Below, piece by piece: positions 36,955-48,114 of a stretch of DNA of 64,000 nucleotides. The notes beneath the pieces are model-generated. The model ran no database searches, was not told the DNA's origin, and was given only the letters and a program-made list of their open reading frames with translations. How positions within the stretch are numbered: the stretch's first letter is position 1; each line of letters opens with the position of its first letter. The stretch is from Prostheceraeus crozeri. Taxonomy: Eukaryota; Platyhelminthes; Polycladida; Euryleptidae. The DNA lies in the NCBI GenBank assembly GCA_907163375.1, contig CAJQUW010005587.1:124001-188000 (forward strand), given 5' to 3'. A program made the translations under genes and the position numbers.

Positions 36955-37478
36955 TGTTACGACCTCCCCAAGGTACGAACAGAAAAAAGGCCAAATCCCT
37001 GTGAGTGAATGTGTTTATTAAGTGCAAGGCAGGTGGTGGCCCTTAAGAGAGCCGATTTGGCGTTCGCAGAGAATGTGAGTGTACGTGCAGTTGTCAACTT
37101 GGCAATGACAGCGGTCGTGAGCCGAAGGGTCGCAGCAGCGTCGTTGATTCCCAACAAGAGATCGTGCGTACTGTAGGCGGGAGAGAGATGAGAGAGAGCG
37201 TTTGGTCCGTCAGCAGGGAGTTTTGATGTCTCTCCAAATGTGTAGGATCGATCATCCACCTGGAGCGTATGATTGGCGCCCAGCCACTCGCCGGCTCCCT
37301 GTCACCGGGCATCGCTTCGCCCTCCCGTCAGGGAAGGGAAGAAGAGTCTGCGCCGATCAATGGCTCATGCAAGCGACTCCATTGGTCGTCGCTGCCTTGA
37401 AAGTTAATGTACGTTAAGTATCACTTCTGCCGAGTAGTCTTGATGAGGAAAGAGAGAGAAGTCTGCATTTTCGTCACA
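36955..37478 (-). repeat. 5' LTR of Gmr1-type element
   Basis: 524 bp, the partner of 31,604-32,127 with one difference near the end that borders the LINE. Transcription of the element would start here and run leftwards. It is followed on the right by ctca, which completes the target duplication. Confidence 0.96.
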
Positions 37479-38000
37479 CTCAGAGGAAGAACATTCTTGA
37501 TATTGGCCCATCTGGCGGCAAGGCGATCAATTCGTTCGATCTTAGCGAAGTATTTCATAGACAAATCACATATCACTGGCCAGCAAAAATTCAAATGACA
37601 CATTACGAGGCCGTTGTAGGCTCGCTAGATAACATTACAGGTATTACAATTCACTTTCAACCTTTTTACACAGGAAAGACTCCTACACATTTTTTTGTAT
37701 AAGAAGTTGAATTGAACATCCCATTTCAAATCATCCGTGAAGTAAACCCCCAGGATCTTAACAGAACGAACTTCATCTATAACAAACCCATCGATTGTAA
37801 CAGGAGCAACAGATGGAGTCATAGACCGCCGAACTGATAGAAGCTTGGTCTTATCAATATTGATGTTCAGTTTCTTACTCAAAGACCAGTCATGAAAAGA
37901 GTCTACGATAGCTTGGAAAGTTAAGTTAACCGCATTTTTGTCAAACGGTGTATTATTTAGATTACTGTCATTACTTGTTCTACCACTGTTGCTGAAGTGA
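37479..38000 (-). pseudogene. LINE reverse-transcriptase fragment (other half of interrupted LINE)
   Basis: The minus strand encodes FHDWSLSKKLNINIDKTKLL, then a VTIDGFVIDEVRSVKILGVYF segment, YKKMCRSLSCVKRL, CWPVICDLSMKYF and KIERIDRLAARWANI. These are the post-palm segments of CR1/L2-like LINE reverse transcriptases: (W..N.LKLN..KTK), (I.G......VK.LGV..D..L.W) and (klERi.R.AaR). The YADD palm is missing, so the copy is 5'-truncated at about 38,000. At least one frameshift separates CNVI from the CWPVICDL segment near 37,605. Coding similarity resumes at 31,603, beyond the LTR element. Confidence 0.82.
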
Positions 38001-39390
38001 TGAGACCATTTCAATTTATAACCTAAACCAGGGTTTTTTAACGTGCAACCGAACACAATTTGAGCAGTTCTAAATTCAAATGTTAAGTTGCTCCTCTTGA
38101 TTTGTGCAGTTGAAAATTCGTAGTAAAGAAAATATACGTAGCAGAAAGAGGAGTGGATGTCAAGATATGAATGACAATACGTTACGCTAAGCAAATATTC
38201 AGACGACTGTTTGTTGAAAATTGAAATTTGATGATTGCTTGTCAGATGTGAGGCTGAAATATTAGTTGCACTGTGCTCTAGGTGCACATTTGGAGAGACA
38301 TGCTCGCCTTATACATCAGTGCGCTATTTTTGTCTGGATGTCAAGGTGATGCGGTTCGTTTCTACTGCCAATGCCTTTATGAATTCGGAATGGCAAAACT
38401 AATACATGCAGGTCTAACAGAGACCATACAAGTACATGTAATTCAAGCAGAAAAGCTGTTGACCAGTGATGAAACATATTTTGCAGGAGACGGAGTCATG
38501 GACATAGGAGGCAATTTTTTTAATGTACATGCATGCCATGAATTACAGCTTGCAAGTTTTGTGTGTTGCATGCGAATCATCTAGCTCAAAGGTGGGCAAA
38601 TGATTCTAGTAGCGGGCCACATCACGAATCAACTACGCAATTCTGCAGAAAGCTGCCTTAGAAAACAAAATCATTAGAATGATGTTGCTGTGAGGAGTAG
38701 ACCACTGCAACTTTTTAACAAAATATGAAAACCAAAAGATGCTTGTTAATGTGAATATTTGTTATCAAAAACGATGCTTAACCAAGATTTTAACCTTTGG
38801 CTTGTTTTTTCGATTTTCAAATGTTTTTTTCTCACTCTCTTGGGACTTTTCGGCAATTTCACCACATGGATAAATGTACAGTTTCCAGAAATATCAACCA
38901 TGAACAGAAATTGTACCCACACTGTAGACGGAAAAGATATCGGAATGCTCAAATACTTGATTAAATCCGTGGGAAATATTGTAGAAACAATGCCGGCAGT
39001 ATTTTAACAAAGGAAATCTGCTGATCCATAACGAAATCTATATTTAAAGCATTTTACAAAATCTACATGTAGATAAGACGCAATAAAAAGTCTATGTAAA
39101 ATGGACAACTCATTTTAGCTCCTAAGCTTCGTGTTTTATACAAACAAGTAGTGTTAAATGTCTTTGATTCCATGTGATGAAATTATTCGAGATATGGAAT
39201 AATCTTTCGATAAATAGGATAAGGGATGCACAATTCTTACAAAACTCATACCGTTGACAAAACGACGGGAGATCATAGTCATTAACTCCTATTTCTTCTG
39301 AGGTTAATTTCTATTAGCGCAAGAATTAAGCAGAAGTTGACGGCATTTCGTTGCCCCTCGCTTTCAAAGGTCTATAGAAACAAGGTGGAC
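38001..39390. other. Nothing recognised
   Basis: Frames at 38,282-38,584 and 38,759-39,007 are open but match no family I know, so they are not called. No repeat or RNA gene seen. Confidence 0.45.
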
Positions 39391-39616
39391 AGAGAGAGAG
39401 AGAGAAAGAGAGAGAGAGGGATAAAGAGAGAGAGAGAGAACGAGAGAGAGGGAGAGAGAGGGAGAGAAAGGAGAGAGAGAGGAGAGAGAGAGAGAGGGAG
39501 AGGGAGAGAGAGAGAGGGAGAGGGAGAAAGAGAGAAGAGAGAGGAGAGAGAGAGGAGAGAGAGAGAGAGAGAGAGGAGAGAGAGGAGAGAGAGAAGAGAG
39601 AGAGAGGAGAGAGAGA

Positions 39617-39661
<45 letters not shown>

Positions 39662-39713
39662 GAGAGAGGGAGAGAGAGGGAGAGAAGAGAGGGAGAGAGA
39701 AGAGAGAGAGAAG
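39391..39713. repeat. GA-rich polypurine tract, 323 bp
   Basis: An almost pure purine strand of (ga)n interrupted by ggga and aaga words; there is no pyrimidine on the plus strand apart from rare exceptions near 39,422-39,442. Frames rich in S/L or R/E across it are by-products. Such tracts can form triplex or slipped DNA. Confidence 0.97.
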
Positions 39714-42703
39714 ACTTTATTCGCGGCAAATTCATGCATGTGACCTTAAAAGAAAGGGGAGTGTCCATGAAACAGTTTACATCATTTATGTCACGTAACA
39801 TGTATTGGCAGACACTCTTCAAGTATGTTGCCTTCATTACACATGCGTCTGTAGTGCTGCTTTTCGTTTGATTGTCTAAACGATCTCTTCTATGAATGCA
39901 TCTTTAATAGTCAACATATTGCTAATATAAATAGCCGGAAGGCCGTTCTTCATAATTCATGGCCGGCCGGTTCCAACCCGGTGACGCGTAATCATAGGAG
40001 AAAGAAAATTGGTGCGGCGCTTTGAAACTGATTACTTCATCGCATCAAACTAACCTATCTCACGCTAATTAACTTATTTCTGGTCTGATTTGTTCGATGA
40101 TTTATCGAGATGAGATACTCCTGAAACTCTACGTCTATCTCAAAGCTGAAGTCGATCAGATGTATTATTGCTTCGAATGTTATTTCGGTTTCAAATGTTT
40201 CGAGTGAGTGTTTACATGCAAATCGCATTTCCACATTCATCTGGATGGTTTCACTGCGTGCGGTTGAAGTACACTTCACTCTTTCAAGAGAATGTGCATT
40301 ATGTCATGCTGTCTTCCTTTTCTATTTCCATCAGATTTTTCATAGATTTAACTGCTGTTCGTATTTCACGAGAAATCAAAATTCCACTTCAATGCTCTAA
40401 TTTTCTTCTCATTTGGCTGCTACCACTATATTGATAGTTCTTTATGCTGGTTTTGCCAAATTTGAGGTCCTCCAGTTCAATTTTTAATTTTCTTATTTTG
40501 TTTTTCCATTAGTTTCAATCTTTGTGCCGGCACTTCCAGAACTGAATCCTTCCAGCGAAATAAATCAATTCTGTCTGTCATTTTGTTACAATGATTACTG
40601 ACTTTTAGGTGGAGCATGGAAAACAAAAATCTTTCTTCTCAGCATTTCAATTTTCTCATTTTGTTACTATGATAATTATTTTTGTGCTATCTCATTACAA
40701 ACAAGAAACTCTCTTCTCAACATTTTAATTTTCTCATTTCGCTATTATGTCATTTTTATTTGCACCGGTTTGTCCAAATTTAAAGTCCACCATCTCAATA
40801 TCTTAATTTCTTCATTTTGTCTCTCGTGCTGGCTTCAGAAAACTGATATAAGGATATCTAAACAGCAGGGTGTTGATGCATTAGGCTTTTTTGTGCAATT
40901 GTAAACATTTCTTAAAAAACCTGCTTTAAACGTTCAATCAGTGATTTGTATATAAGACCAACTTTCTAACACTTGTGTATTATTCAAAACCCTTGAATGT
41001 CTCGGACGAGCTTTCTTTTATCATTTTAAAATAAAGAATTACGTCGAACAAGGGGAGCGATTTTACTCATATTTTTCAACGAACATGACAAACCTCCCGT
41101 ACGGACGAAGCATGAAAATACACATCGAGTGCTTTGAGGAAAGGAAATAAAAACGGTTTTAGATCAATAAATTCAAGATAAGTGAATATTAGGAAATATT
41201 AAATATTTATCAACTTTAAGTAAGTCGTCATCACCCACTCCCAGTAAAATCCCCGGCAAAATCCGGTGCCGCAAGAAATTTAGGCCTACTGAACGTCGTT
41301 TGCAAACACAGTGTTCTATAAAGACTGTCACAGAGGTGCCTCTTCCTTATAAGAGGTTGATCTATAATATTTCAAGATCTATGTTCTAGAAAAAAACTGT
41401 AGGTCAGTAAATACATCAATTAAATTTCCCAAATTTTCGTCTGTTACTTGTGTGTCAAATGTCCTGCATTACGGTCCTAAAACTTATACTGATCAACACT
41501 GTGGCAAATTCACCTGAGGATTCAGCCGATGATAAAAGAAATTGTCATTTCATGACTGCGAATGGAGTGCTTTCCTGGGATGTTAATTTCAAAGTCGGAG
41601 CGCAAGAGAAATTTGCGCTTCGCGCTCCGGAGCATAGAGCGCAAAGTCAGGGAGTGCACGTTTCCACCTCTGAGTTTACTTTATCCTAGAGAACAGTCAA
41701 CTCACCTATTCAAATTGATATTCAAATGTAGCATCGCTATACCGACTACAACACTTTATAAGATTTGTGAGAAATCGTTGTTAGAATTTTGCTAATATTG
41801 ACTCATTAATAGATTTTACAATCCGTCAGTCATTGATGATTCTAGAAAAATTCGACGATGACTGACGGATTGTAAGATCTGCTAAGCTATGACTTACTTA
41901 ATTTAGTGGTTTCCATGCTCAGAGGAAATCACCGCGCCCAGGGGAAGCAGCGAGAAGCCAAAGTCGGAATAACAAATTTTGTGCAATTGCAATTTTTTTC
42001 TTAAAAGAACTCCTGATCTCAATGATTGGTTTAATACGGTAAATGTACATCATAGCATGCACAATCTGCTCTTCGTTTGCAACTAGTAGAAGTAGGAATA
42101 CCTTCAACGAGAGAATTGACAGCTAAATAAGGAGCAGATTTTTAAAACTTCGGTTTCAAAACCTAAGTTTTTAGCCTTGGGCTTGTGTCTTGGATTTTTG
42201 GCCAAAGTCTGTGGAAAAAATTGGTGTCAGATCTAACCCAACTTTCTTGCCCAACCTTGCATGGACAGAGATAAGCAGATTCTTCAACTGCACTTTATGA
42301 TTGTTGTCATATTTCTCATATTATGCCTGCATAACCGTATGAATAGAAATCATGTAAGCGTGTAAAAATCATGCCTTATCATCAGTTTTATAGTTAGAGT
42401 GATATCAAGCAGGATAACAGTTCAACTGTAGGTAAATGATATCATGAGATAACCATTCCTAGTACCGGAATATCTTACAAGCAAAACAAAATATACCGTA
42501 CCTGTAATCTGAATTTCAGATAAAGGAGATTTCAGCATCTGCCTGAATTTCCGCTATTCAAGTGCAGATTTTACGTAGAGCAGCTTGAGTTGGCTTTGAC
42601 ATCAGCAAAATTTTTGTGAATTATTTCGAAAATAAGAAATGGATGAAATTTGGTTTTCTATATCTTTTGGATTATTGTCCTTTAAAGTAAAAAGTTAGAA
42701 TAT
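39714..42703. other. AT-rich DNA with a degenerate repeat and one hairpin
   Basis: From about 40,360 to 40,860 the motif cttctca-n-cattt(c/t)aattttctcatttt recurs loosely every 80 or more bases, like an old tandem repeat. A clean hairpin lies at 41,811-41,880 and is listed separately. No gene is supported. Confidence 0.45.
41811..41880. other. 70-nt hairpin with 23-bp stem
   Basis: The arm agatnttacaatccgtcagt (41,811-41,833, ending in cat) pairs with 41,858-41,880 over 23 bp with a single mismatch; the innermost 18 bp are perfect. The loop is 24 nt. The size is like an animal pre-miRNA, but there is no pairing below the stem, which argues against Drosha-type processing. It may instead be a solo foldback. 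Confidence 0.6.
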
Positions 42704-42934
42704 GAAGTAGAAGCTAAAATATCAGAATACAATTAATCATCTCACTCGGTTAATTATCTCTCTCATTAGAAGCCCAAACATTACACAATGCAATTAAAAT
42801 TACATGCAATTTGAAACTAACATCTGATACGAGATTCTCGTGTTGATTGATGATAGTAGCCATCGAGTTTAGTCGATAATGAAATCAAAATTGCGGAACT
42901 CGAATAAACCTTTATTAGATGTATCGCACAAATG

Positions 42935-42959
42935 TTCGGCCGAAGCCTTCATCAGGTGC
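42935..42959 (-). ncRNA. Hammerhead-ribozyme-like core, left arm
   Basis: The reverse complement of the right-arm motif, in the inverted arm of the Penelope-like unit. Minus strand: gcacctgatgaaggcttcgg followed by ccgaa. See the right-arm entry for the fold. Confidence 0.5.
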
Positions 42960-43406
42960 ATAAATTCTGAATAAACGGCTGGCATGTCAAAAGATCATCG
43001 TAGAACATTAGTCATACAGCGAGTGTCACGGTGTGGAATCGATATGGAATAGATATTGATACTGGCATTGTCACTGTCTGAAATACAAATGATGACACTG
43101 GCATTGTCACAGTGTGAAAGATAAAACAGAATGCTAAAATGCTGACAGGCAAAAACTGAATAAAACATTGTACAACAATGACAATATTTACAAAACCATA
43201 TCAAATAAACTTAATCAAATATGAAAAACATGCACATAAAAAATAAATAGATACATAAACAAAAAAATATAAGATATAAATGAAAAAAATTGATAAAAAG
43301 AAATAATACTAAACAGCAACAACATAAAAGGGAGATAAAACACAGGAACAAACAAAAAATAAGATAAAAATTGAAAAAAAAATTGGATGAAAAGAAATAA
43401 TAATTT

Positions 43407-44503
43407 TTGCAATTATATAGCAAATTTTCGAATTTACTCAAGGAGGTTGATCATCGTATTTCAACAACGACAAGAACGTCTACAACTCATCAAGTAGCTT
43501 GCATATCAGAAATGAGAAAAGACTCTCATATTGCCATCTTGCCTAGTGATAAAACAAAACGTCTCGTAGTAATGGATCGGCCTGAATATGAACAGATGAT
43601 TGAAGAGGTAAGTAGAAAGCACTCAGTTATTTCATCCAATCCCTTGCCATCCTCTATTCAGCAAAATTTAACAACAAGTAGGCCGATATTGCCAAAAATT
43701 ATGTTGGTACAAAGTTGGTCCATCTTTAAAGTGCAGTGAACCATTACCAGGATCAATATACTTACTGCCCAAAGACCATAAACCTGGTCTTTTGAAGGGC
43801 CGTCCTATCATTTCTTCAAGTGATGGTGCTACTAAAAGTTTATCCAGATTTATTTCTGATTTATTTACGGAACTATTACAATTTGTGCCATCTCATTTGC
43901 AGTCAAGTTCACAATTTGTCTCATTTTTGACAACCTTTGATTTTCCTGACGAATGTTTGATGGGTTCCCTAGATGCAGTCAATTTCTATGGATCGATACC
44001 GACTGTGATTACTGATGCATCACCTGGTACCTGGTACCTTCATCATAAGTGTGGCTACTGAATTTTATAACCATCATCGCAGTTCCTCGTCTTTTTCGCA
44101 TTTATCTCCTATCCATCTCAAAGAATTATTGGAGCTTTATTTACATACTGACAATTTTGTGGCTGATGATAAGTTATTGCATCAGAACATGGGATTTGTT
44201 ATGGGTAATAGTGCTTCGCCTCCCTCAGCTGTTGTGTATATGCATTACATTGAAAATCTTGTTGCGGAGTCTGTACCTAACAGCAAGTTTTGGTACCTCT
44301 ACATCGATGACATTTTTGTTATTGCAACTGATGTTTCACAAGAACACCTTCTTCGTCTTGTGAATGGTATTTCCCCATTTATCAATGTCCATCCAATTCG
44401 CGATCCAAATGCTAGGCACTCAGTAGAGCCTTTACGCATACGTCGACTACAAGGCAATTTGATGAATGGGTGCCTTGGGCGTGAGTTAGACATATGTAAT
44501 TGA
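43407..44503 (+). pseudogene. Penelope-like reverse transcriptase (broken)
   Basis: Recognisable family segments in order: ILPSDKTKRLVVMDRPEYEQ (matching the LKADKG..VVVMD..DY stretch of Penelope-like RTs), LPKDHKPGLLKGRPIISSSD (matching LPKIHKP...RPIVSS), LMGSLDAVNFYGSIPT (first catalytic aspartate region), HQNMGFVMGNSASPPSAVVY (the G.AMGSPLSP motif) and FWYLYIDDIFVIATD with the YIDD active site. The class encodes RT plus, usually, a GIY-YIG nuclease; no nuclease is visible before the right arm starts. The region carries roughly three breaks and a shortened C terminus, so it is not expected to be functional. Confidence 0.85.
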
Positions 44504-44924
44504 TATGTTGACCTCCTGTTCTTTTTGCTCCTGTTTTGTTCCTGTGTTTTATCTCCCTTTTATGTTGTTGCTGTTTAGTAATATTTCTTTTTATCATTTT
44601 TTTTTCATTTAAATCTTATATTTTTTGTTTATGTATCTATTTATTTTTTATGTGTATGTTTTTCATATTTGATTAAGTTTATTTAATATGGTTTTGTAAA
44701 TATTGTCATTGTTGTACAATGTTTTATTCAGTTTTTGCCTGTCAGCATTTTAGCATTCTGTTTTATCTTTCACACTGTGACAATGCCAGTGTCATCATTT
44801 GTATTTCAGACAGTGACAATGCCAGTATCAATATCTATTCCATATCCATTCCACACCGTGACACTCGCTGTATGACTACTGCTCTATGATCTTTTGACAT
44901 GCCAGCCGTTCATTCAGAATTTAT

Positions 44925-44958
44925 GCACCTGATGAAGGCTTCGGCCGAACATTTGTGC
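44925..44958 (+). ncRNA. Hammerhead-ribozyme-like motif, right arm
   Basis: gcac-CTGATGA-a-GGC-ttcg-GCC-GAA-cattt-gtgc. The outer gcac/gtgc can pair as stem I, GGC/GCC with a TTCG loop as stem II, and stem III would be minimal, as described for hammerheads of Penelope-like elements. An extra A precedes stem II and GAA is followed by C instead of A, so activity is doubtful. Confidence 0.55.
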
Positions 44959-45180
44959 GATACATCTAATAAAGGTTTATTCGAGTTCCGCAATTTTGAT
45001 TTCATTATCGACTAAATTCGATGGCTACTATCATCAATCAACACGAGAATCTCGTATCAGATGTTAGTTTCAAATTGTATGTAATTTTAATTGCATTGTG
45101 TAATGTTTGGGCTTCTAATGAGAGAGATAATTAACCGAGTGAGATGATTAATTGTATTCTGATGTTTTAGCTTCTACTTC

Positions 45181-45490
45181 GTATGTGATTGGAATGTAGC
45201 GATACGAACGATTCTATCGGTGATTGGCTGTTTACACTGAAATACGAATTGTTGGTATGTTTTATATACGAGACCCGATGCAAATTCATCCTCATTCGTA
45301 TGCCTCTGGTATGTATTTGGTATGCGCATCTTTGAGTCACATAGCAAAAAATATGTGTATTACATAATACTGTCAAATAACTTTTTTCAGTAATACCATT
45401 CGCGAATATTTTTTGTTTAATAAAATGATATTATCAATATTAGTTTTATTGTGAATTTATTGCTCCACGAGATTGTCGTCGTTGCTACTT
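45181..45490 (+). repeat. Transposon terminal-type repeat, copy 1
   Basis: Matches 63,690-64,000 in the same orientation (blocks cgtatgtgattgg, atgtagcgatac, tacgagacccgatgcaaatt, cgaatattttttgttt, cgagattgtcgt). It contains several GTATG words spaced along the first 150 bp, as in subterminal transposase-binding arrays. The Penelope-like unit abuts its left edge. Confidence 0.8.
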
Positions 45491-48114
45491 TTGTCTAGCA
45501 ACATTAACAGGACGTTTAGTTAGCTCTACTTTATGAGCAAAGTTGATAAACATCAGTGCATTCAAACGATATCTTTCGTGCAATCATGTTGACTTATATA
45601 TCTCAAACAGAACTATTTTTGCGTTCATGAATTATAATGTGTTTTTATTTTGGATTGATGATATGCTTAATTTCAAAATTACATAATGCATCATTGTTGA
45701 TGGTTGAATACTTATTGATTATTTATTAAATGCCTTAGATTTGCGTGTATTTAAATCGAATTCAGTATTCAAAGCATGACTCTTGAATGTCATTATCTCA
45801 CTACTTACAGAACAGTAGTAACATTAGTGTGATCTTTATTGACAAAAGGCCATAAATCAAGATTATTTGGACATGATTTAGCATATTCTTTTAGCATTGT
45901 GCTGGTATGGCTATAGTATGTAAAGCATACCACATTTGAAATAACATGCGAGAAGCATACAAATATATACCAAGAGAATGTGCTTCGGTTCGTTTTGCTG
46001 CCTTCTACAAGGATAAACTTGAATGCGACTGGGATGAATTACCGCGGTCGACCACGCTGAGAAGAACACTTGCATTTTGTTCTCTAAAGAATCTAATCAA
46101 AAGATCTGCTCAAGTTGAGGTGCCCGTTATGCAAACAAATTTGTTTGAACTTCTACTTGACAAGTCGTGACAATATTTGCACATATCACTTCAATGAAAG
46201 GCTCTCGGATCAAGATGATCTGGATATCTCTCGCATACAGAGGGATGATTGAATATTTCCGAGCCGCACACAGGAGGAACTAAGTCAGGACTTGAATACC
46301 TGGTCATCCGCAGTCAAGAGTTAAAAGTAGAAGACGAGAAGGAAATTACCAGTCAATGAAAGAAAAGAAAAGGAAATTCAGTCAAACTTGCTTCCAGACA
46401 GATTCACCTTGTTGCTATCACTTAGCTGTTGATTCCAATACGCTTCTTTGATGATGTGTCTTCTCCAATCCGCCTCTGTCCACCATTCGTGCCGTAGTAG
46501 AGACTTGAGATACCAAAGCACACATCCAAATAGATTAAATGAATTACGCAGATCAAAATAAATCAGGTAGATCTATCAATGTGAAAATAATGAAATACAA
46601 ATGATTCTGGATGCACTGAGCTTCAGGAAATTACTCTAGTTTCTTCGGAAATTCTGTAATCTATGAGCATCCGACATTGTAGCTCGGGAACGGCAATTTT
46701 GCCTCAAATATCCGGAATCAACGACAATTCTAATCTCATCATCAAAGATCGGGTTCAAAATCTTGAACTTACAAACACGGGTGGAAATTCGTGATGACAA
46801 AAATAAAGGTATAAACGGAAATTAAAGGAAAAACACAGAATTCAATTGGCTTTCATACAAAAATTTATTCCAATTTAGACCAAGAACGTAGCTTGTCGCA
46901 TCATGCAGGAATTGTTTCTGCTGCCTTAATAATGATTTGTTCATGTACATTTTCCATCTTATGAAAGATCCACATTTTGAACTGAAGAAACATTTCGTTT
47001 TAGGATTCGTTCATGCAATCGACGTGAATATTTCAAATATTTCCATATTTCATTAAATTCAAATTGCCAACTCTAGCACGCAATAAGATAATCCTTCTGC
47101 CAGACACTTTGAGTGGTGTGACTGGCTGCTTCTCTTGTAGAAGATTTCGCAGTTATGAGAATAGTTATAAAATGAGAACTGACTTAAATCCTTTCAGAAC
47201 AACAACGCAACTAAAAGCCTTTAAATACGTATTTTACAATGCCATCAAATTTTTGATTAAGTCGCAGATCGTGTGCATGATAATCTTTCAAAACGCAAAA
47301 TCTTTATTCAAAGAAATGAGTGCACTATTGTGTGTGATGCGTATATTAATGTGATATGCATAGATATCCGGGCAGTTGTATGATAAAGTAAGAAAATAGA
47401 CTTCCCTTAAGAGATAATTAGATATACATGTATATTTTCATGTTTCTTTGGAAAAAAATTTCTTGTTGCTTGATTTTCAGTTGAACAATGTTGGATACTT
47501 TTTTAATTAGTTACCCTATTTTTTGTTTGTTTTTTTCAATTTTATTTTTAAGCCTCGAATTATTTTTTCAATCATATATTTTTTCAATTTTGTTTTCTTC
47601 TTCATATGTCTATATTATATGTTTGATTATGACTGGACGTTTCCTCACTTTTGCTATTTTTCAGTACATTGTAAACTTTCCATATATTGCCTACGTGCGT
47701 ACATGCTGGGTTGCATTGAGTCAATACATGTTTTAAACATGTCTTTTCAGCGTGTTTTAAACAATTTGTTTTGAACACAACCCACCCTTGACTTTACCTA
47801 TTGATTTCAGTCTGTTGAATCTTGTTCACGCCGTGCAGATCAATCTTGAGAATGTGTTTCACTAGCATTGAGAAAGCTGTAATAGCTAGTGAAGTTGTAA
47901 GTGTATAAACGTATGCCAGCTTTAATAAACTAATTGTATCCGAAGAAGTCTATTTTCGTACTTTGTGGTATGTATAACTTTTGATCTTGAAATATTAATC
48001 AAAATCTGCTTGCATTCAAAGCTTTTGAAATAATTAGACAGCAAAATAGGGAGAATCAAGGAGAGCAAGAAATATATAGGTTGACAATTCGAAGAAAAAG
48101 TCCAATCACACAGA
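45491..48114. other. AT-rich DNA with a possible decayed THAP-type reading frame
   Basis: Frame 45,946-46,167 (FAAFYKDKLECDWDELPRST...) is continued near 46,160-46,250 in another frame by RDNICTYHFNERLSDQDD. The C-x-x-H-F pattern there resembles the end of a THAP zinc finger, as in P-type transposases, but the first two cysteines are not visible, so this is a weak suggestion. The rest of the interval, including an AT- and T-rich block at 47,440-47,780, shows nothing I can name. Confidence 0.3.

Larger units (their letters stand above)
31604..37478 (-). mobile_element. Gmr1-type Ty3/gypsy LTR retrotransposon, 5,875 bp
   Basis: A complete element from LTR to LTR on the minus strand. The 524-bp LTRs begin and end TG..CA and are flanked by a 4-bp ctca duplication. 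Domain order on the minus strand is gag (capsid, CCHC knuckle), protease, integrase, reverse transcriptase, RNase H. Integrase upstream of RT is the Ty1/copia order in a Ty3/gypsy-type sequence, which defines the Gmr1 group. The LTRs differ at one position I can find, so insertion is recent. Structurally whole; the coding region is broken by about two or three changes. It sits inside an older LINE. Confidence 0.93.
42704..45180 (+). mobile_element. Penelope-like element in a 2.5-kb inverted repeat
   Basis: Arms at 42,704-43,352 and about 44,537-45,180 are inverted copies of about 645 bp each with few differences. Between them lies a Penelope-type reverse transcriptase. Both arms carry the hammerhead-like motif typical of Penelope-like pLTRs, and the right arm is the natural 3' end (aataaagg follows the motif). 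Inverted terminal copies are a known feature of this class. The arms are similar enough to suggest a fairly young insertion. The element is broken and lacks a visible GIY-YIG endonuclease. It ends exactly where the terminal repeat at 45,181 begins. Confidence 0.85.

Noticed and set aside
39326-39837. S/L-rich and R/E-rich frames of about 140-157 codons
   Set aside because: Translations of the GA tract; low complexity only.
39950-39995. tRNA-like B-box resemblance (ccggttccaacccggtg)
   Set aside because: No A box, acceptor stem or cloverleaf can be drawn around it.
40360-40860. Possible 80-bp tandem repeat of ttaattttctcatttt-like motifs
   Set aside because: Similarity is loose, T-rich and irregularly spaced; noted in the interval entry but not called as an array.
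43211-43441. F/L-rich frame resembling a membrane protein
   Set aside because: It lies in the AT-rich inverted arm of the Penelope-like unit and reflects poly-A/T composition.
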